A DNA stretch of 64,000 bases from Lysobacteraceae bacterium NML91-0213 (GCA_002798175.1 NWQL01000001.1:791630-855629), one strand, 5' to 3'. Shown: positions 1-10,209, numbered from the stretch's first letter. Notes: a model not told the origin generated them from the letters alone. Numbers and translations: made by a program.

Positions 1-924
1 CCGCAGCTGTTCATCAGCCGCGCCGCGCCGGAATTCATGATCGAGCTGTTCAAGCTCGAGGTGCCGGAGGTGGGCCAGGGCCTGGTGTCGATCATGGCCT
101 GTTCGCGCGACCCGGGTGACCGCGCCAAGATCGCGGTGCTCGCGCACGACAACCGCACCGATCCGATCGGCGCCTGCATCGGCATGCGCGGTTCGCGCGT
201 GCAGGCGGTGTCCAACGAGCTCAACGGCGAGCGCGTGGACATCGTGCTGTGGTCGGACAACCCGGCGCAGTTCGTCATCAACGCGATGGCGCCGGCCGAG
301 GTGCAGTCGATCGTGGTCGACGAGGACAAGCACTCGATGGATCTCGCCGTGGCCGAGGACTTCCTCGCCAAGGCGATCGGCAAGGGCGGCCAGAACGTGC
401 GCCTGGCCAGCCGCATGACCGGTTGGCAGCTCAACGTGATGACCGCCGAGCAGGTGCAGGCCAAGAGCGAGGCCGAGCAGGCCGCTGCCCGCCAGCTGTT
501 CCAGGACAAGCTCGAGGTCGACGAGGAGATCGCCGGCATCCTGGTGGCCGAAGGCTTCAGCACGGTCGAGGAGATCGCCTACGTGCCGATGGGCGAGCTG
601 CTGGCGGTGGAGGGCTTCGACGAGGACATCGTCGAGGAACTGCGCGCCCGCGCCCGCGACGCGCTGCTCAACGATGCGCTGGCGGTGGAGGAGGAGCTCG
701 ACGAGCACGCGCCCGCCGACGACCTGCTGCAGCTGCCGGGCATGGACGACACCATCGCCTATGCACTGGCGTCGCACGGCGTGCGCAGCGCCGAGGACCT
801 GTCCGACCTGGGTGTCGACGAGGTGCTCGAATTCGATATCGAAGGTCTCGACCAGGAGCGCGCCTCGGTGCTGATCCTGGCCGCGCGCGCCGAGGAGATC
901 GCGCGCCTGGAGCGGGAAGGCTGA
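1..924 (+). CDS. nusA: Transcription termination/antitermination protein NusA, C-terminal part
   Basis: The reading frame is open from base 1, so the gene starts upstream of the window; 307 codons remain of a protein usually near 500 residues. NusA binds RNA polymerase and nascent RNA and tunes pausing, termination and antitermination. The missing part is the polymerase-binding N-terminal domain and probably most of S1. What is left shows two KH RNA-binding domains, with the loop GMRG in the first and IGKGGQNV in the second, then two acidic helix-hairpin repeats (one around [14 protein letters not shown], one around [17 protein letters not shown]) of the kind that contact the alpha subunit CTD or the NusA core. 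infB follows 121 bases later, the standard nusA-infB order. Identity is secure; only the 5' end is missing. Confidence 0.97.
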   Translation, partial: PQLFISRAAPEFMIELFKLEVPEVGQGLVSIMACSRDPGDRAKIAVLAHDNRTDPIGACIGMRGSRVQAVSNELNGERVDIVLWSDNPAQFVINAMAPAEVQSIVVDEDKHSMDLAVAEDFLAKAIGKGGQNVRLASRMTGWQLNVMTAEQVQAKSEAEQAAARQLFQDKLEVDEEIAGILVAEGFSTVEEIAYVPMGELLAVEGFDEDIVEELRARARDALLNDALAVEEELDEHAPADDLLQLPGMDDTIAYALASHGVRSAEDLSDLGVDEVLEFDIEGLDQERASVLILAARAEEIARLEREG

Positions 925-936
925 CAGGTCGCGCAA

Positions 937-962
937 GGCGGGCCCGGGCCACCCGGGCCGCC
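937..962 (+). other. Strong GC hairpin between nusA and infB
   Basis: GGCCCGGG (941-948) and CCCGGGCC (952-959) form a perfect 8-bp stem with a three-base loop, extended by three more pairs after a one-base bulge. No T-run follows, so it is not a classical intrinsic terminator. It could slow polymerase or protect the upstream mRNA 3' end. A TAGAAT box at 991-996 just after it could be a weak internal -10 element for infB, but the matching -35 is poor. Confidence 0.5.
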
Positions 963-1045
963 CCGCGCCGACCCCACGCGCCAGAGCCGCTAGAATCCCC
1001 ATATCCGCGCCGGCCCCGAGCCGCCGCATTGGACACGGAAACCGA

Positions 1046-3670
1046 ATGTCGCAGCAAACCACCATCCGCAAGCTGGCCGCACTGGTGAACACACCGGTCG
1101 AGAAACTGCTGGAGCAGCTGGCCGAGGCCGGCATGAAGTTCAGCAGCCCCGACCAGGTGGTCACCAGCACCGAGAAGGTGAAGCTTCTCGGCTTCCTGCG
1201 CCGCACCCACGGCAAGTCCGAAAAGGCTGCCGAGGAAGCGGTCAGCCCGAAGAAGATCACCCTCAACCGCAGCCGCAAGCAGGAACTCACCGTCGGTGGT
1301 GGCAAGAATCGCCAGACCGTCGACGTGGTGGTGCGCAAGAAGGTCACCGTGGTCCCGCCGACCGGCAAGGACGATGGCGTCGACCCGGCGTCCGGCCTGT
1401 CGCGCGAAGAGGCCGAGCGTGCCGAGATCCTGCGCAAGCTGGAGGAGTCGCGCCAGCGCAACCTCTCCGAGCAGCAGCGTCTGGCCGAGGAGGACAAGCG
1501 TCGTGCCGAGGAGGCCGCCGAACGCAGGCGCGAGGCGGAAGCCGAGGCCGAGCGTCTGCGCAAGGAAGCCGCTGCCGCCGCCGCCGTGGTGACAGGCGAT
1601 GCCACCGCCGCCCCTGCGCGCCGCGCGCCGCATGGCCACGGGCATGGCCAGCCGGCCAAGCCGGCCGGTCCTGCACGCGATGACCGCAGCGCCGCCAACA
1701 AGGGCAAGGCGCAGCGCGGGTCGCATGCAATGGTCGCCGGGGTCGAGGACGACGAGAGCACCGCGCGTTTCGCCGGCCAGCTGCACCTGTCGGCGGCGGA
1801 TCGTGCCCGTCGCAGCACCGCCCGTGGCCGGCCGAAGCCGCGCCGCAACGTCGAGCAGTCGCGTGGCGGCTCCGGCGGTCCCCATGGGTTCGAACGTCCG
1901 ACCGCACCGGTCGTGCGCGAGATCGCCGTGGGCGACGCGATCACCGTGGCCGACCTCGCGCAGAAGCTCGCGCTGAAGGGCGGCGACGTGGTCAAGGCGC
2001 TGTTCAAGATGGGCGTCATGGCCACCATCACCCAGACCATCGACCACGACACCGCGGTGCTGGTGGTCGAGGAACTGGGGCACAAGGCCGTGCGCGCGGA
2101 ATCCGACGACGCCGAGAGCGTGCTGGTCGCCCACGTCGCCGACGTGCAGGGCGAGCAGGCTGCGCGTCCGCCGGTGGTCACCATCATGGGTCACGTCGAC
2201 CACGGCAAGACCTCGCTGCTGGATTACATCCGCACCACCAAGGTCGCGACCGGTGAGGCGGGTGGCATCACCCAGCACATCGGCGCCTACCACGTGGAGA
2301 CCCCGAAGGGGGTCATCAGCTTCCTCGACACCCCGGGCCACGCCGCGTTCACTTCGATGCGCGCTCGTGGCGCCAGGCTCACCGACATCGTGGTGCTGGT
2401 GGTTGCGGCCGACGATGGCGTGATGCCGCAGACCATCGAGGCGATCCAGCACGCGCGCGCCGCCAAGGTGCCGCTGATCGTGGCGATCAACAAGATCGAC
2501 AAGTCCACCGCCGATCCGAACCGCATCAAGAACGAACTGCTCGAGCACCAGGTGGTGGCCGAGGACTTCGGCGGCGACACCCAGATGGTCGAGCTGTCGG
2601 CCAAGACCGGCATGGGCGTCGACGACCTGCTCGACGCGATCTCGCTGCAGGCCGAAGTGCTGGAGCTGCGCGCGGTGCAGGACGGCCGTGCCACCGGCAC
2701 GGTCATCGAATCCTCGCTCGACAAGGGCCGCGGCCCGGTCGCCACCGTGCTGGTGCAGCAGGGCCGCCTCAACCGCGGCGACTACCTGGTGTGCGGCGTG
2801 CAGTACGGCCGCGTGCGTGCGCTGTTCGACGAGAACGGGCAGGCCGTGGACGGGGCCGGTCCGTCGATCCCGGTGCAGGTGCTCGGCCTGTCGGGCGTGC
2901 CCGATGCCGGCGACGACTTCGTGGTCGTCGACGACGAGCGCCTGGCCAAGGACGTTGCCCAGCAGCGCGAAGCCAAGCGTCGCGAGACGCGCCTGGTGCA
3001 GGCTGCGGGCAACCGCATGGAAGACATCATGGCGCAGATGGGCCAGGCCGAGCAGCAGCTGTCGCTCAACCTGGTGGTCAAGGCCGACGTGCAGGGCTCG
3101 GTGGAAGCGCTCAAGCAGGCGCTCACCGCGCTGTCGAACGAGCAGATCCGCATCAACATCATCGTGTCCGGCGTGGGCGGCATCACCGAATCCGACGCCA
3201 ACGCGGCGGCGACCGCCAAGGCGACGATCATCGGCTTCAACGTGCGTGCCGACGCCTCGGCGCGCCGCGTGGTGGAGACCAACGGTCTCGACCTGCGCTA
3301 CTTCTCGATCATCTATGACGTGATCGACCAGGTGAAGCAGGTGGCCTCGGGCATCCTCGGCATGGAGATCCGCGAGGAGATCATCGGTATCGCCGAGGTC
3401 CGCGACGTCTTCCGCAGCTCCAAGTTCGGTGCTGTCGCCGGCTGCATGGTGGTGGAGGGCGTGGTCAAGCGTTCCAAGCCGATCCGCGTGCTGCGCGACA
3501 ACACCGTCGTCTTCGAGGGCGAGCTGGAGTCGCTGCGCCGCTTCAAGGAAAACGTGGACGAGGTCCGTGTCCACACCGAGTGCGGCATCGGCGTGAAGGC
3601 GTACAACGACGTCAAGGTCGGCGACCAGATCGAGTGCTTCGAGCGCATCGAGGTCCAGCGCACGCTGTAA
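1046..3670 (+). CDS. infB: Translation initiation factor IF-2
   Basis: A GTPase that brings formyl-methionyl-tRNA to the 30S subunit and promotes subunit joining. The 874 residues show the expected order: an N-terminal IF2_N module ([20 protein letters not shown]), a long charged Glu/Arg/Ala-rich linker (about residues 130-270), a second IF2_N-like module near residue 300, the G domain, then the beta-barrel and C-terminal fMet-tRNA-binding domains. GTP-binding motifs are intact: G1 GHVDHGKT at about residue 382, G3 DTPGH at about 428, G4 NKID at about 481. The ATG at 1046 gives the conserved start [11 protein letters not shown]. The length is typical of the long gammaproteobacterial form. It lies between nusA and rbfA, as in most proteobacteria. 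Confidence 0.98.
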   Translation: MSQQTTIRKLAALVNTPVEKLLEQLAEAGMKFSSPDQVVTSTEKVKLLGFLRRTHGKSEKAAEEAVSPKKITLNRSRKQELTVGGGKNRQTVDVVVRKKVTVVPPTGKDDGVDPASGLSREEAERAEILRKLEESRQRNLSEQQRLAEEDKRRAEEAAERRREAEAEAERLRKEAAAAAAVVTGDATAAPARRAPHGHGHGQPAKPAGPARDDRSAANKGKAQRGSHAMVAGVEDDESTARFAGQLHLSAADRARRSTARGRPKPRRNVEQSRGGSGGPHGFERPTAPVVREIAVGDAITVADLAQKLALKGGDVVKALFKMGVMATITQTIDHDTAVLVVEELGHKAVRAESDDAESVLVAHVADVQGEQAARPPVVTIMGHVDHGKTSLLDYIRTTKVATGEAGGITQHIGAYHVETPKGVISFLDTPGHAAFTSMRARGARLTDIVVLVVAADDGVMPQTIEAIQHARAAKVPLIVAINKIDKSTADPNRIKNELLEHQVVAEDFGGDTQMVELSAKTGMGVDDLLDAISLQAEVLELRAVQDGRATGTVIESSLDKGRGPVATVLVQQGRLNRGDYLVCGVQYGRVRALFDENGQAVDGAGPSIPVQVLGLSGVPDAGDDFVVVDDERLAKDVAQQREAKRRETRLVQAAGNRMEDIMAQMGQAEQQLSLNLVVKADVQGSVEALKQALTALSNEQIRINIIVSGVGGITESDANAAATAKATIIGFNVRADASARRVVETNGLDLRYFSIIYDVIDQVKQVASGILGMEIREEIIGIAEVRDVFRSSKFGAVAGCMVVEGVVKRSKPIRVLRDNTVVFEGELESLRRFKENVDEVRVHTECGIGVKAYNDVKVGDQIECFERIEVQRTL

Positions 3671-3782
3671 CGGATGCGACAACCGGCGTCGGGAGGGAGC
3701 GGGAACGTGCAGCGGCGGTGCCGCCTGCTCGTCCCCGCACCCTTCGCGCCGGCCGACGCGCTGTCGACCAGGAGTTCCCACC

Positions 3783-4184
3783 ATGCCCACCAAATCCTTC
3801 CATCGCACCGATCGCGTGGCCGCGCAGCTGCGCCGCGAACTCGGCACCCTGGTCCGCCAGGCCGTGTCCGAGTACGGGCTGCCGTCGGTAAGCGTGTCCG
3901 ACGTCGAGGTCACCCGTGACCTCGCACATGCCAAGGTGTTCGTGACCGCGCTGCAGGCCGAACGCTCGCGCGAGGCGATGGCAGGCCTCAAGGCCCTGGC
4001 CGGCGAGATCCGTTTCCGCCTCGCCCGGCTGGTCAAGCTGCGCCACGTGCCGGAACTGCATTTCCACTACGACGATTCGGTCGATCGCGGCGAGCGCATC
4101 GACAACCTGCTGCGTGATCTTCCCGATGCGCCGGTCGACGCCGACGATGGCGATCAGGGCGCTGGCGGGGCGCGCGACGCCTGA
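3783..4184 (+). CDS. rbfA: Ribosome-binding factor A
   Basis: A late 30S assembly factor that binds near the 16S central pseudoknot and helps 5'-end maturation, important in the cold. At 133 residues it matches the family. Visible signatures are the N-terminal helix with RTDRVAAQLRRELGTLV, the KH-like core with VSDVEVTRDLAHAKVFV, and the C-terminal stretch LRHVPELHFHYDDSVDRGERI, whose DxSxxRGxxI pattern is diagnostic. The last residues, about 15, are an Asp/Gly-rich tail. A GGAGTT motif at 3771-3776 fits a ribosome-binding site for the ATG at 3783. The gene lies between infB and truB with short gaps and is probably co-transcribed with them. Confidence 0.97.
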   Translation: MPTKSFHRTDRVAAQLRRELGTLVRQAVSEYGLPSVSVSDVEVTRDLAHAKVFVTALQAERSREAMAGLKALAGEIRFRLARLVKLRHVPELHFHYDDSVDRGERIDNLLRDLPDAPVDADDGDQGAGGARDA

Positions 4185-4235
4185 AGCACGGCGCGGCATG
4201 CATGGCATGGCCGCGACGTGCGATGACGTGTAGCC

Positions 4236-5207
4236 ATGTCCAAACCGCGCAGACGTGTCCGCAAGGTCGACGGCATCCTCCTGCTGGACAAGCCGCGTGG
4301 CCTGAGTTCCAACCAGGCCCTGCAGGAAGTCCGCAAGCTGTTCGAGGCCGAGAAGGGCGGCCACACCGGCAGCCTGGATCCGCTCGCCACCGGCCTGCTG
4401 CCGGTGTGCCTGGGCGAGGCGACCAAGATCGCCGGTGGCCTGCTTGGCGCCCGCAAGGCCTATGACACCGTTGCCCGGCTGGGGGCGGTGACCGATACCG
4501 ACGATGCCGATGGCCAACTCCTGCGCGAGCGCCCGGTGCCGGCGTTGCGGGTCGCGGAGATCGACGCCGCCCTGCAGGCGTTGACCGGCCGCATCCTGCA
4601 GCGTCCACCGATCTACTCCGCACTCAAGCGTGGCGGCGAGCCGCTCTATGCCAAGGCGCGCCGTGGCGAACACGTCGAGGTGGAGCCGCGCGAGGTGGAC
4701 GTGCACGGGTTCGCCCTGCAGTCCGCAGCGGATCTGGTCGACGATCTCCAGGGCGTACCGCCGCAGTTGCGGCTGCATGTCGAGTGCGGCTCGGGCACCT
4801 ACGTGCGCAGCCTGGTCCGCGACCTCGGCGAAGCCCTCGGCTGCGGCGCGCACGTGGCCGAACTGCGCCGCATCTGGGTGGATCCGTTCCGCGATCCGCG
4901 GTTGTGGACCCTGGATGCCCTGCAGGCGCTGGCGGAACGCGGTCGTTCGGCGCTGGAAGCGTGCCTGCTGCCGATCGAGTCCGGAATGGCGGCGTGGCCC
5001 GAGGTCCGTCTCGACGCGCGGCAGGCGGAGGCGCTGTCCTACGGGCAGGTGGTCAGTGGCGGGTTCCAGCCGCGGGGCGAGGTTGGCGTGTTCGACGTGA
5101 ACGGGCGGGCCCTGGGGCTGGGCGAGGTCGATGGCGACGGCCGCCTGCGTCCGCAGCGCCTGTTCAGTTGGGCGGTCAGCCAGCCGGGGCGCGTGGTCGG
5201 CTGCTGA
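4236..5207 (+). CDS. truB: tRNA pseudouridine(55) synthase
   Basis: Converts U55 in the T-loop of nearly all tRNAs to pseudouridine and acts as a tRNA folding chaperone. The catalytic aspartate is D48 in [12 protein letters not shown], the same number as in Escherichia coli TruB. Other family blocks are the N-terminal [10 protein letters not shown], the [17 protein letters not shown] block and the [15 protein letters not shown] block. At 323 residues it has the C-terminal PUA-like domain, ending in the region [20 protein letters not shown]. It starts 51 bases after rbfA and precedes rpsO, as expected for the infB-rbfA-truB-rpsO-pnp block. Confidence 0.97.
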   Translation: MSKPRRRVRKVDGILLLDKPRGLSSNQALQEVRKLFEAEKGGHTGSLDPLATGLLPVCLGEATKIAGGLLGARKAYDTVARLGAVTDTDDADGQLLRERPVPALRVAEIDAALQALTGRILQRPPIYSALKRGGEPLYAKARRGEHVEVEPREVDVHGFALQSAADLVDDLQGVPPQLRLHVECGSGTYVRSLVRDLGEALGCGAHVAELRRIWVDPFRDPRLWTLDALQALAERGRSALEACLLPIESGMAAWPEVRLDARQAEALSYGQVVSGGFQPRGEVGVFDVNGRALGLGEVDGDGRLRPQRLFSWAVSQPGRVVGC

Positions 5208-5213
5208 GCGCGG

Positions 5214-5242
5214 TTGTTCCCGCGCCCTGTTCGCGGTAACAT
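5214..5242 (+). promoter_or_regulatory. Candidate promoter for rpsO
   Basis: TTGTTC (5214-5219) and TAACAT (5237-5242) are 17 bases apart, the ideal spacing for a sigma-70 promoter, in the 190-base gap between truB and rpsO. The -35 half matches the consensus weakly. The leader from here to 5397 is long enough to hold an S15 autoregulatory structure, known in other bacteria, but I cannot verify a fold by eye. Confidence 0.4.
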
Positions 5243-5397
5243 TTCGCGCGCTTTTTCAAGCGTTTGCGTTTCACTTTCTTCCACCCATGGCGGGCCCTGG
5301 CGGTGCGTCGATCGTGGTCTGTCCCACGCCGCAGTCCGGGCCGTGTCGCAGTCCCCCCACGTCGCGTCTTCTGCGGGCTTTGCGACACGAGGCTTCC

Positions 5398-5658
5398 ATG
5401 TCCATCGATACCACCAGCATCATCAACGAACACAAGCGGGCCGAAGGCGACACCGGTTCGCCGGAAGTGCAGGTCGCGCTGCTGACCGCGCGCATCGTGC
5501 ACCTCACCGAGCACTTCAAGACCCACAAGAAGGACCACCACAGCCGGCGCGGCCTGCTGCAGATGGTCAACCAGCGTCGCAGCCTGCTGGATTACCTGCA
5601 CCGCAAGGACGCCGACCGCTACAAGGCACTGATCGAGAAGCTCGGTCTGCGTCGTTAA
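5398..5658 (+). CDS. rpsO: 30S ribosomal protein S15
   Basis: A primary 16S rRNA-binding protein of the 30S platform that also contacts 23S rRNA in bridge B4. The ATG at 5398 gives 86 residues. The frame runs open further upstream, but the sequence before [12 protein letters not shown] has no family resemblance, so this start is chosen. Diagnostic blocks are [36 protein letters not shown] and [15 protein letters not shown]. It is followed by a strong terminator and then pnp, the usual rpsO-pnp pair. In Escherichia coli S15 represses its own translation through a pseudoknot leader; the same may hold here but is inference. Confidence 0.98.
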   Translation: MSIDTTSIINEHKRAEGDTGSPEVQVALLTARIVHLTEHFKTHKKDHHSRRGLLQMVNQRRSLLDYLHRKDADRYKALIEKLGLRR

Positions 5659-5670
5659 ACCGGCACCACA

Positions 5671-5700
5671 CGCGGCGCAGCGATGCGCCGCGTTTGTTTT
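5671..5700 (+). terminator. Intrinsic terminator after rpsO
   Basis: CGCGGCGCA (5671-5679) and TGCGCCGCG (5684-5692) form a perfect 9-bp stem with a GCGA tetraloop, followed by TTTGTTTT. It separates rpsO from pnp and probably allows partial read-through, as in other rpsO-pnp loci. Confidence 0.85.
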
Positions 5701-5830
5701 GAGCATCCGCGAAATACCGCGCTGCAGGGATGCGGTGACATGCAGGACCAACGGCCTCCGGGCCCGGTGCTGCATCGGCGACGCCGCGCTGACGCGCACG
5801 ACGCCACCCTACAGGACCGCGCAACGCGGT

Positions 5831-5858
5831 CGCCCGGTCGGGGCAAGGGCCCCGGGCG
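5831..5858 (+). promoter_or_regulatory. GC-rich hairpin in the pnp leader
   Basis: CGCCCGG (5831-5837) pairs with CCGGGCG (5852-5858), with further G-C pairing inside the loop, about 40 bases before the pnp start. In enterobacteria the pnp leader hairpin is cut by RNase III and lets PNPase repress itself. Position and strength fit that role, but the function is inferred only from location. Confidence 0.4.
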
Positions 5859-5895
5859 GTTCATCGAAGAAAGAGTCATCTAAGGACACAACAAC

Positions 5896-8004
5896 GTGGC
5901 AAAAGTTACCAAGAACTTCCAGTACGGCAGCCGCCAGGTCACGCTCGAAACCGGTGAGATCGCCCGCCAGGCGAGTGGTGCGGTCATGGTCTCGTGCGAA
6001 GGCACCGTGCTGCTGGTCACCGCCGTCGCCAACAAGACCGCCCGCGAGGGGCAGGACTTCTTTCCGCTGACGGTCGATTACCAGGAAAAGTTCTACGCCG
6101 GTGGCCGCATCCCCGGTGGCTTCTTCAAGCGCGAGGGCCGCCAGACCGAGAAGGAGACGCTGATCTCGCGGCTGATCGATCGCCCGATCCGCCCGCTGTT
6201 CCCGGATGGCTTCCGCAACGAGGTCCAGATCATTGCCACGGTGATGTCGATGAACCCGGAGGTCGATGGCGACATCCTGGCCCTCATCGGTGCATCGGCC
6301 GCGCTGTCGCTGTCGGGCGCGCCGTTCGACGGCCCGATCGGCGCCGCCAAGGTGGGCTACCGGGACGGCCAGTACCTGCTCAACCCGACCGTGTCCGAGC
6401 TCAAGGATTCCGACCTCGAGCTCGTCGTCGCCGGTACCGCCAATGCGGTGCTGATGGTGGAGTCCGAGGCCAATGTGCTGTCGGAAGACGTGATGCTGGG
6501 CGCGGTGATGTTCGGCCACCAGCAGATGCAGGTCGCGATCAGCGCGATCAACGAGCTGGTTGCCGAAGCTGGCAAGCCGAAGTGGGAGTGGACCGCGCCG
6601 GCCGCCAATGAAGGCGTGGTCGCCGCGATCCGCAATGCCGTGGGCGAGCAGCTCTCGGCCGCGTTCCAGGTGCGTGACAAGCTGCAGCGCCGCGACGCGA
6701 TCTCCAACGTCCGCAAGGCGATCCTCGAGGCGCTTGCGCCGAACGCCGAGGCCAACGCCTGGACCTCCAGCGAGCTGTCGAAGGAGTTCAGCGAGCAGGA
6801 ATACCAGACCATGCGCGACTCGGTCATCAGGACCAAGGTGCGCATCGATGGCCGTGCGCTCGACACCGTGCGCCCGATCACCTCCAAGGTCGGCATCCTG
6901 CCGCGCGTGCACGGCTCCTCGCTGTTCACCCGTGGCGAGACCCAGGCGATCGTCGCCGTCACCCTCGGCACCGCCCGCGACGGCCAGGTGATCGACGCGG
7001 TGGCCGGCGAGTACAAGGAACACTTCCTGTTCCACTACAACTTCCCCCCGTATTCGGTGGGCGAAGCCGGCCGCATGATGGGCCCGAAGCGTCGCGAGAT
7101 CGGCCATGGCCGCCTCGCCAAGCGCGGCGTGCTCGCGGTCATGCCGACGATCGAGGAATTCCCCTACACCATCCGCGTGGTCTCGGAGATCACCGAGTCG
7201 AACGGTTCGTCGTCGATGGCCTCGGTCTGCGGTTCGTCGCTGGCGCTGATGGACGCGGGCGTGCCGATCAAGGCGCCGGTCGCCGGCATCGCCATGGGCC
7301 TGGTGAAGGAAGGCGACGAGTTCGTCGTGCTGTCCGACATCCTCGGTGACGAGGACCACCTCGGCGACATGGACTTCAAGGTGGCCGGTACCAGCGAGGG
7401 CATCACCGCCCTGCAGATGGACATCAAGATCCAGGGCATCACCGAAGAGATCATGAAGGTCGCGCTGGCCCAGGCGAAGCAGGGCCGCCTGCACATCCTC
7501 AAGGAGATGGAGGCTGCGCTCAGCACGCCGCGTTCGGAGCTGTCGGAGTTCGCGCCGCGCCTGATCACCATCAAGATCCATCCCGACAAGATCCGCGAGG
7601 TCATCGGCAAGGGTGGTTCGGTGATCCAGGCGATCACCAAGGAAACAGGCACCCAGATCGACATCCAGGACGATGGCACCATCACCATCGCCTCGGTCGA
7701 CGCTGCTGCCGGGAAGGCCGCCAAGGACCGCATCGAGCAGATCACCTCGGATGTCGAGCCGGGCCGGATCTACGAGGGCAAGGTCGTCAAGATCATGGAC
7801 TTCGGTGCGTTCGTGACGATCTCCCCCGGCAAGGACGGCCTGGTGCACGTGTCGCAGATCTCCAGCGAGCGCGTGGAGAAGGTCGGCGACAAGCTGAAGG
7901 AAGGCGACATCGTCAAGGTCAAGGTGCTGGAAGTCGACAAGCAGGGCCGCATCCGCCTGTCGATCAAGGCCGTCGAGGAAGGCGAAGGTACGCCGGCCGA
8001 GTGA
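5896..8004 (+). CDS. pnp: Polyribonucleotide nucleotidyltransferase (PNPase)
   Basis: A 3'-to-5' phosphorolytic exoribonuclease and degradosome component. The start is GTG at 5896, preceded by TAAGGA at 5881-5886. The 702 residues have two RNase PH-like cores (about 1-230 and 300-540) joined by an all-helical linker, then a KH domain ([19 protein letters not shown], from about residue 560) and an S1 domain ([18 protein letters not shown], from about residue 625). Family signatures [20 protein letters not shown] and [18 protein letters not shown] are intact. Length is typical. It is terminated by the hairpin at 8047-8076. Confidence 0.98.
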   Translation: MAKVTKNFQYGSRQVTLETGEIARQASGAVMVSCEGTVLLVTAVANKTAREGQDFFPLTVDYQEKFYAGGRIPGGFFKREGRQTEKETLISRLIDRPIRPLFPDGFRNEVQIIATVMSMNPEVDGDILALIGASAALSLSGAPFDGPIGAAKVGYRDGQYLLNPTVSELKDSDLELVVAGTANAVLMVESEANVLSEDVMLGAVMFGHQQMQVAISAINELVAEAGKPKWEWTAPAANEGVVAAIRNAVGEQLSAAFQVRDKLQRRDAISNVRKAILEALAPNAEANAWTSSELSKEFSEQEYQTMRDSVIRTKVRIDGRALDTVRPITSKVGILPRVHGSSLFTRGETQAIVAVTLGTARDGQVIDAVAGEYKEHFLFHYNFPPYSVGEAGRMMGPKRREIGHGRLAKRGVLAVMPTIEEFPYTIRVVSEITESNGSSSMASVCGSSLALMDAGVPIKAPVAGIAMGLVKEGDEFVVLSDILGDEDHLGDMDFKVAGTSEGITALQMDIKIQGITEEIMKVALAQAKQGRLHILKEMEAALSTPRSELSEFAPRLITIKIHPDKIREVIGKGGSVIQAITKETGTQIDIQDDGTITIASVDAAAGKAAKDRIEQITSDVEPGRIYEGKVVKIMDFGAFVTISPGKDGLVHVSQISSERVEKVGDKLKEGDIVKVKVLEVDKQGRIRLSIKAVEEGEGTPAE

Positions 8005-8046
8005 TCGACCTCATCGCCGCGTGTCCGACGCGCGGCAGGTGTCATG

Positions 8047-8076
8047 AAAGAGCGGGCTTCGGCCCGCTCTTTTTTG
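8047..8076 (+). terminator. Intrinsic terminator after pnp
   Basis: AAAGAGCGGGC (8047-8057), loop TTCG, and GCCCGCTCTTT (8062-8072) form an 11-bp stem with an extra-stable UUCG-type loop, followed by a T-run. A textbook rho-independent terminator that closes the translation/RNA-decay block. Confidence 0.95.
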
Positions 8077-8113
8077 TTCTTCTTCCGGTCGAGGGGTGTT
8101 GGTCAGGAGCCAC

Positions 8114-8427
8114 AGGGGGATGCCCAGCCGGATATCTCCGCGTCCTGCTCCCACATCCGGCCGCCGCCATCCATGGCCGGCTCTGGACATCCCCCTGCGT
8201 CCGCGGCGGGCCCCGAGCTGCCGCCGCGTCGGCGAGAAGGTCAACAGCAGGATCGTTGGGGATGTAGTCGCAGTCGCGCGCCGCAACCGCTGTTGATCTT
8301 CGTACCGAAGCCGACGAACGTCGAAGCCCGTGCGTGCGCCGGGGGGTGTGGTCCCAGCCGGCCATGGATGGCTGGCGGCCGGCCGTGGTAGCTGGACGCG
8401 GACTCCGGCCGGGGGAGCACACCCCCC
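8114..8427. repeat. 314-bp imperfect palindrome, possible MITE-like element
   Basis: The gene-free gap 8077-8626 is mostly this element. Several arm pairs share one centre near 8270.5: AGGGGGATGC (8114-8123) with GCACACCCCCC (8417-8427); the CCGG...TCCGCGTCC...CCGG segment (about 8128-8160) with its counterpart at about 8380-8410; CCGCCGCCATCCATGGCCGG (8161-8180) with 8361-8379; CGTCGGC (8227-8233) with GCCGACG (8310-8316); GTCAACAGC (8240-8248) with GCTGTTGAT (8289-8297). Mismatches and small indels are scattered, so it is old or selected as RNA. Short open frames inside it look like chance. The remaining bases up to 8626 show nothing I can name. Confidence 0.7.
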
Positions 8428-8626
8428 GGCGCGCGCGACGGGCAGCGCAGAATCAAACGGAGCACCTCGCCGACGCACGGGCAGTCCGGCTGTCTGCCAG
8501 GCCTCTCGGCGAGATGGCGGACAAGCTTGTCGGAGCACCAGATCGGGAGAGGCGGCGAGAAGAGCTTCTTCGCCGCTACAAGTGAACGACGGTCGCTCGA
8601 TAACGGGGTCGGACCCGTGTATCGAC

Positions 8627-10030
8627 TCAGACGATCCCGGTCACATAGAACAGCGTGATCACCACGAACACCGCCAGCGTCTTGATCACGGTGATGGCGA
8701 AGATGTCGCCATAGGCCTGGCGATGGGTGAGGCCGGTGACCGCAAGCAGCGTGATCACCGCGCCGTTGTGGGGCAGGGTGTCCATGCCGCCGGAGGCCAT
8801 CGAGGCCACGCGGTGCAGGACTTCCATCGGGATGCCCGCCGCCTGCGCGTTGGCGATGAAGCTCTCCGCCATGGCCGCCAGCGCGATCGACAGCCCCCCC
8901 GAGGCCGAGCCGGTGATGCCGGCCAGCGCGGTAACCGTGACCGCTTCATTGACCAGCGGATCCGGGATCGCGGCCAGCGCATTGGCCACCAGCAGGAAGC
9001 CGGGCAGGGCGGCAATGACCGCGCCGAAACCGTATTCCGATGCGGTATTCATCGAGGCGAGCAATGCGCCCCCCACCGCGGCCTTGCTGCCCTCGGCAAA
9101 GCGCGCAGCCACGGTGCGCCAGGCGAACGCCAGCACGGTGAAGATGCCGATCAGCAGCGCGCCCATCACCGCCCAGATCGCCGAGATGCGCGCGACTTCC
9201 TGCACCACCGGCGCAGGATCCCCCACCACTGCGGGCACGAAGCTGTGCGAAGCGCCGTACCAGCCGGGGATCCACTGCGTCAGCAGCAGGTTCGACACGC
9301 CCACCATCACCAGCGGCAGCAGCGCGATCAGCGGATGGGCGAGGCTGTCGCCGGTGAACGCCGCGGGCTCGTTGGCAAGCGTGGCCGGGTCGCCATAGCC
9401 TTCGCCGGCCTGCAGCGCCTTGCGGCGGCGCCACTCCAGCCACGCCATGCCGGCGGCAAGGATGAAGATGCCGCCCAGCGTGCCCAGCACCGGCGCGGCC
9501 CAGGTGTCGGTGCCGAAGAACGCGGTCGGAATGATGTTCTGGATCTGCGGCGTGCCCGGCAGCGCATCCATCGTGAAGGTGAAGGCACCCAGCGCGATGG
9601 TGCCCGGGATCAGCCGTTTGGGGATGTTGCCCTGGCGGAAGAGCTCGGCCGCGAACGGATACACGGCGAACACGACCACGAACAGCGACACGCCGCCGTA
9701 GGTGAGCAGCGCGCACACGAGCACGATCGACAGCATCGCGCGCTGTGCGCCGACCACGCGGATGGTAGCGGCCACGATCGCCCGCGAGAAGCCGGAGACC
9801 TCGATCAGCTTGCCGAACACCGCGCCCAGCACGAACACCGGGAAGTACAGCTTGAGGAAGCCGACCATCTTGTCCATGAAGAGGCCGGTGAACATGGGCG
9901 CCACCAGCGACGGATCGGTCAGCAGCACCGCGCCCATGGCCGCCACCGGTGCGAACAGGATGACGCTGTGGCCGCGGTAGGCGACCAGCATCAGGAAGCC
10001 CAGTGCGGCGAGCACGATCAGCAGGGACAT
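8627..10030 (-). CDS. GntP-family permease, probable 3-hydroxybutyrate transporter
   Basis: An inner-membrane H+ symporter of the gluconate/citrate-type GntP family, 467 residues and about a dozen hydrophobic segments. Recognisable parts are the N-terminal LAALGFLMLVAYRGHSVI, the TYGGVSLFVVVFAVYPFA block, the DALPGTPQIQNIIP loop and the C-terminal MASGGMDTLPHNGAVITLL block, which suit family members used for hydroxybutyrate rather than sugar acids. It diverges from the TonB receptor gene across a 179-base gap. Nearby lie a 3-hydroxybutyrate oligomer hydrolase and polymer synthase genes, so import of 3-hydroxybutyrate is the best guess. Gluconate or another hydroxy acid is possible. Family call is firm; the substrate is inferred from context. 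Confidence 0.85.
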   Translation of the reverse strand: MSLLIVLAALGFLMLVAYRGHSVILFAPVAAMGAVLLTDPSLVAPMFTGLFMDKMVGFLKLYFPVFVLGAVFGKLIEVSGFSRAIVAATIRVVGAQRAMLSIVLVCALLTYGGVSLFVVVFAVYPFAAELFRQGNIPKRLIPGTIALGAFTFTMDALPGTPQIQNIIPTAFFGTDTWAAPVLGTLGGIFILAAGMAWLEWRRRKALQAGEGYGDPATLANEPAAFTGDSLAHPLIALLPLVMVGVSNLLLTQWIPGWYGASHSFVPAVVGDPAPVVQEVARISAIWAVMGALLIGIFTVLAFAWRTVAARFAEGSKAAVGGALLASMNTASEYGFGAVIAALPGFLLVANALAAIPDPLVNEAVTVTALAGITGSASGGLSIALAAMAESFIANAQAAGIPMEVLHRVASMASGGMDTLPHNGAVITLLAVTGLTHRQAYGDIFAITVIKTLAVFVVITLFYVTGIV

Positions 10031-10088
10031 GGATCGATCCGGGGTTGACGACGGTCGCCAGTGTGGGCAGCCGTGTACCGGCCCCCCA

Positions 10089-10103
10089 TTGTCCGAAGGT
10101 ACA
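10089..10103. promoter_or_regulatory. Candidate regulator site in the gntP / TonB receptor divergent promoter
   Basis: GTCCGAAGGTAC (10091-10102) matches GTACCAAAGTAC (17203-17214) at 9 of 12 positions; the surrounding TTGT...ACAA is also an inverted repeat. Both sites lie in divergent intergenic regions of the same putative regulon, so they could be bound by the LuxR-type regulator at 16500-17165. Only two sites are compared, so this is tentative. Confidence 0.35.
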
Positions 10104-10209
10104 AGTGATGGCCATCCGGACGCTGCCTAGGCTTGCCGTCATGGTCCAGGCGACCAGGGTGCTCGCAACGGCGCGCGCCACGAGGATTCAGACCCGTGGG
10201 AGGGGACAC

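Noticed and set aside
668..4036. 1122-residue open frame on the minus strand across nusA, infB and rbfA
   Set aside because: It is antisense to three certain genes, has no family motif, and long antisense frames are expected in DNA with this GC content and codon bias.
5809..7848. 679-residue minus-strand frame opposite pnp
   Set aside because: Antisense shadow of pnp; composition is His/Asp/Arg/Leu-rich, typical of reverse-strand translation of high-GC genes.
8044..8585. Several short open frames within the gap after pnp (for example 8044-8391 and 8334-8585)
   Set aside because: They lie in the inverted-repeat element, have no ribosome-binding site in front of a convincing start and no family resemblance.
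8330..10048. 572-residue plus-strand frame opposite the GntP permease
   Set aside because: It begins in the palindrome and runs against a well-defined permease; His/Arg/Gln-rich, no recognisable fold.
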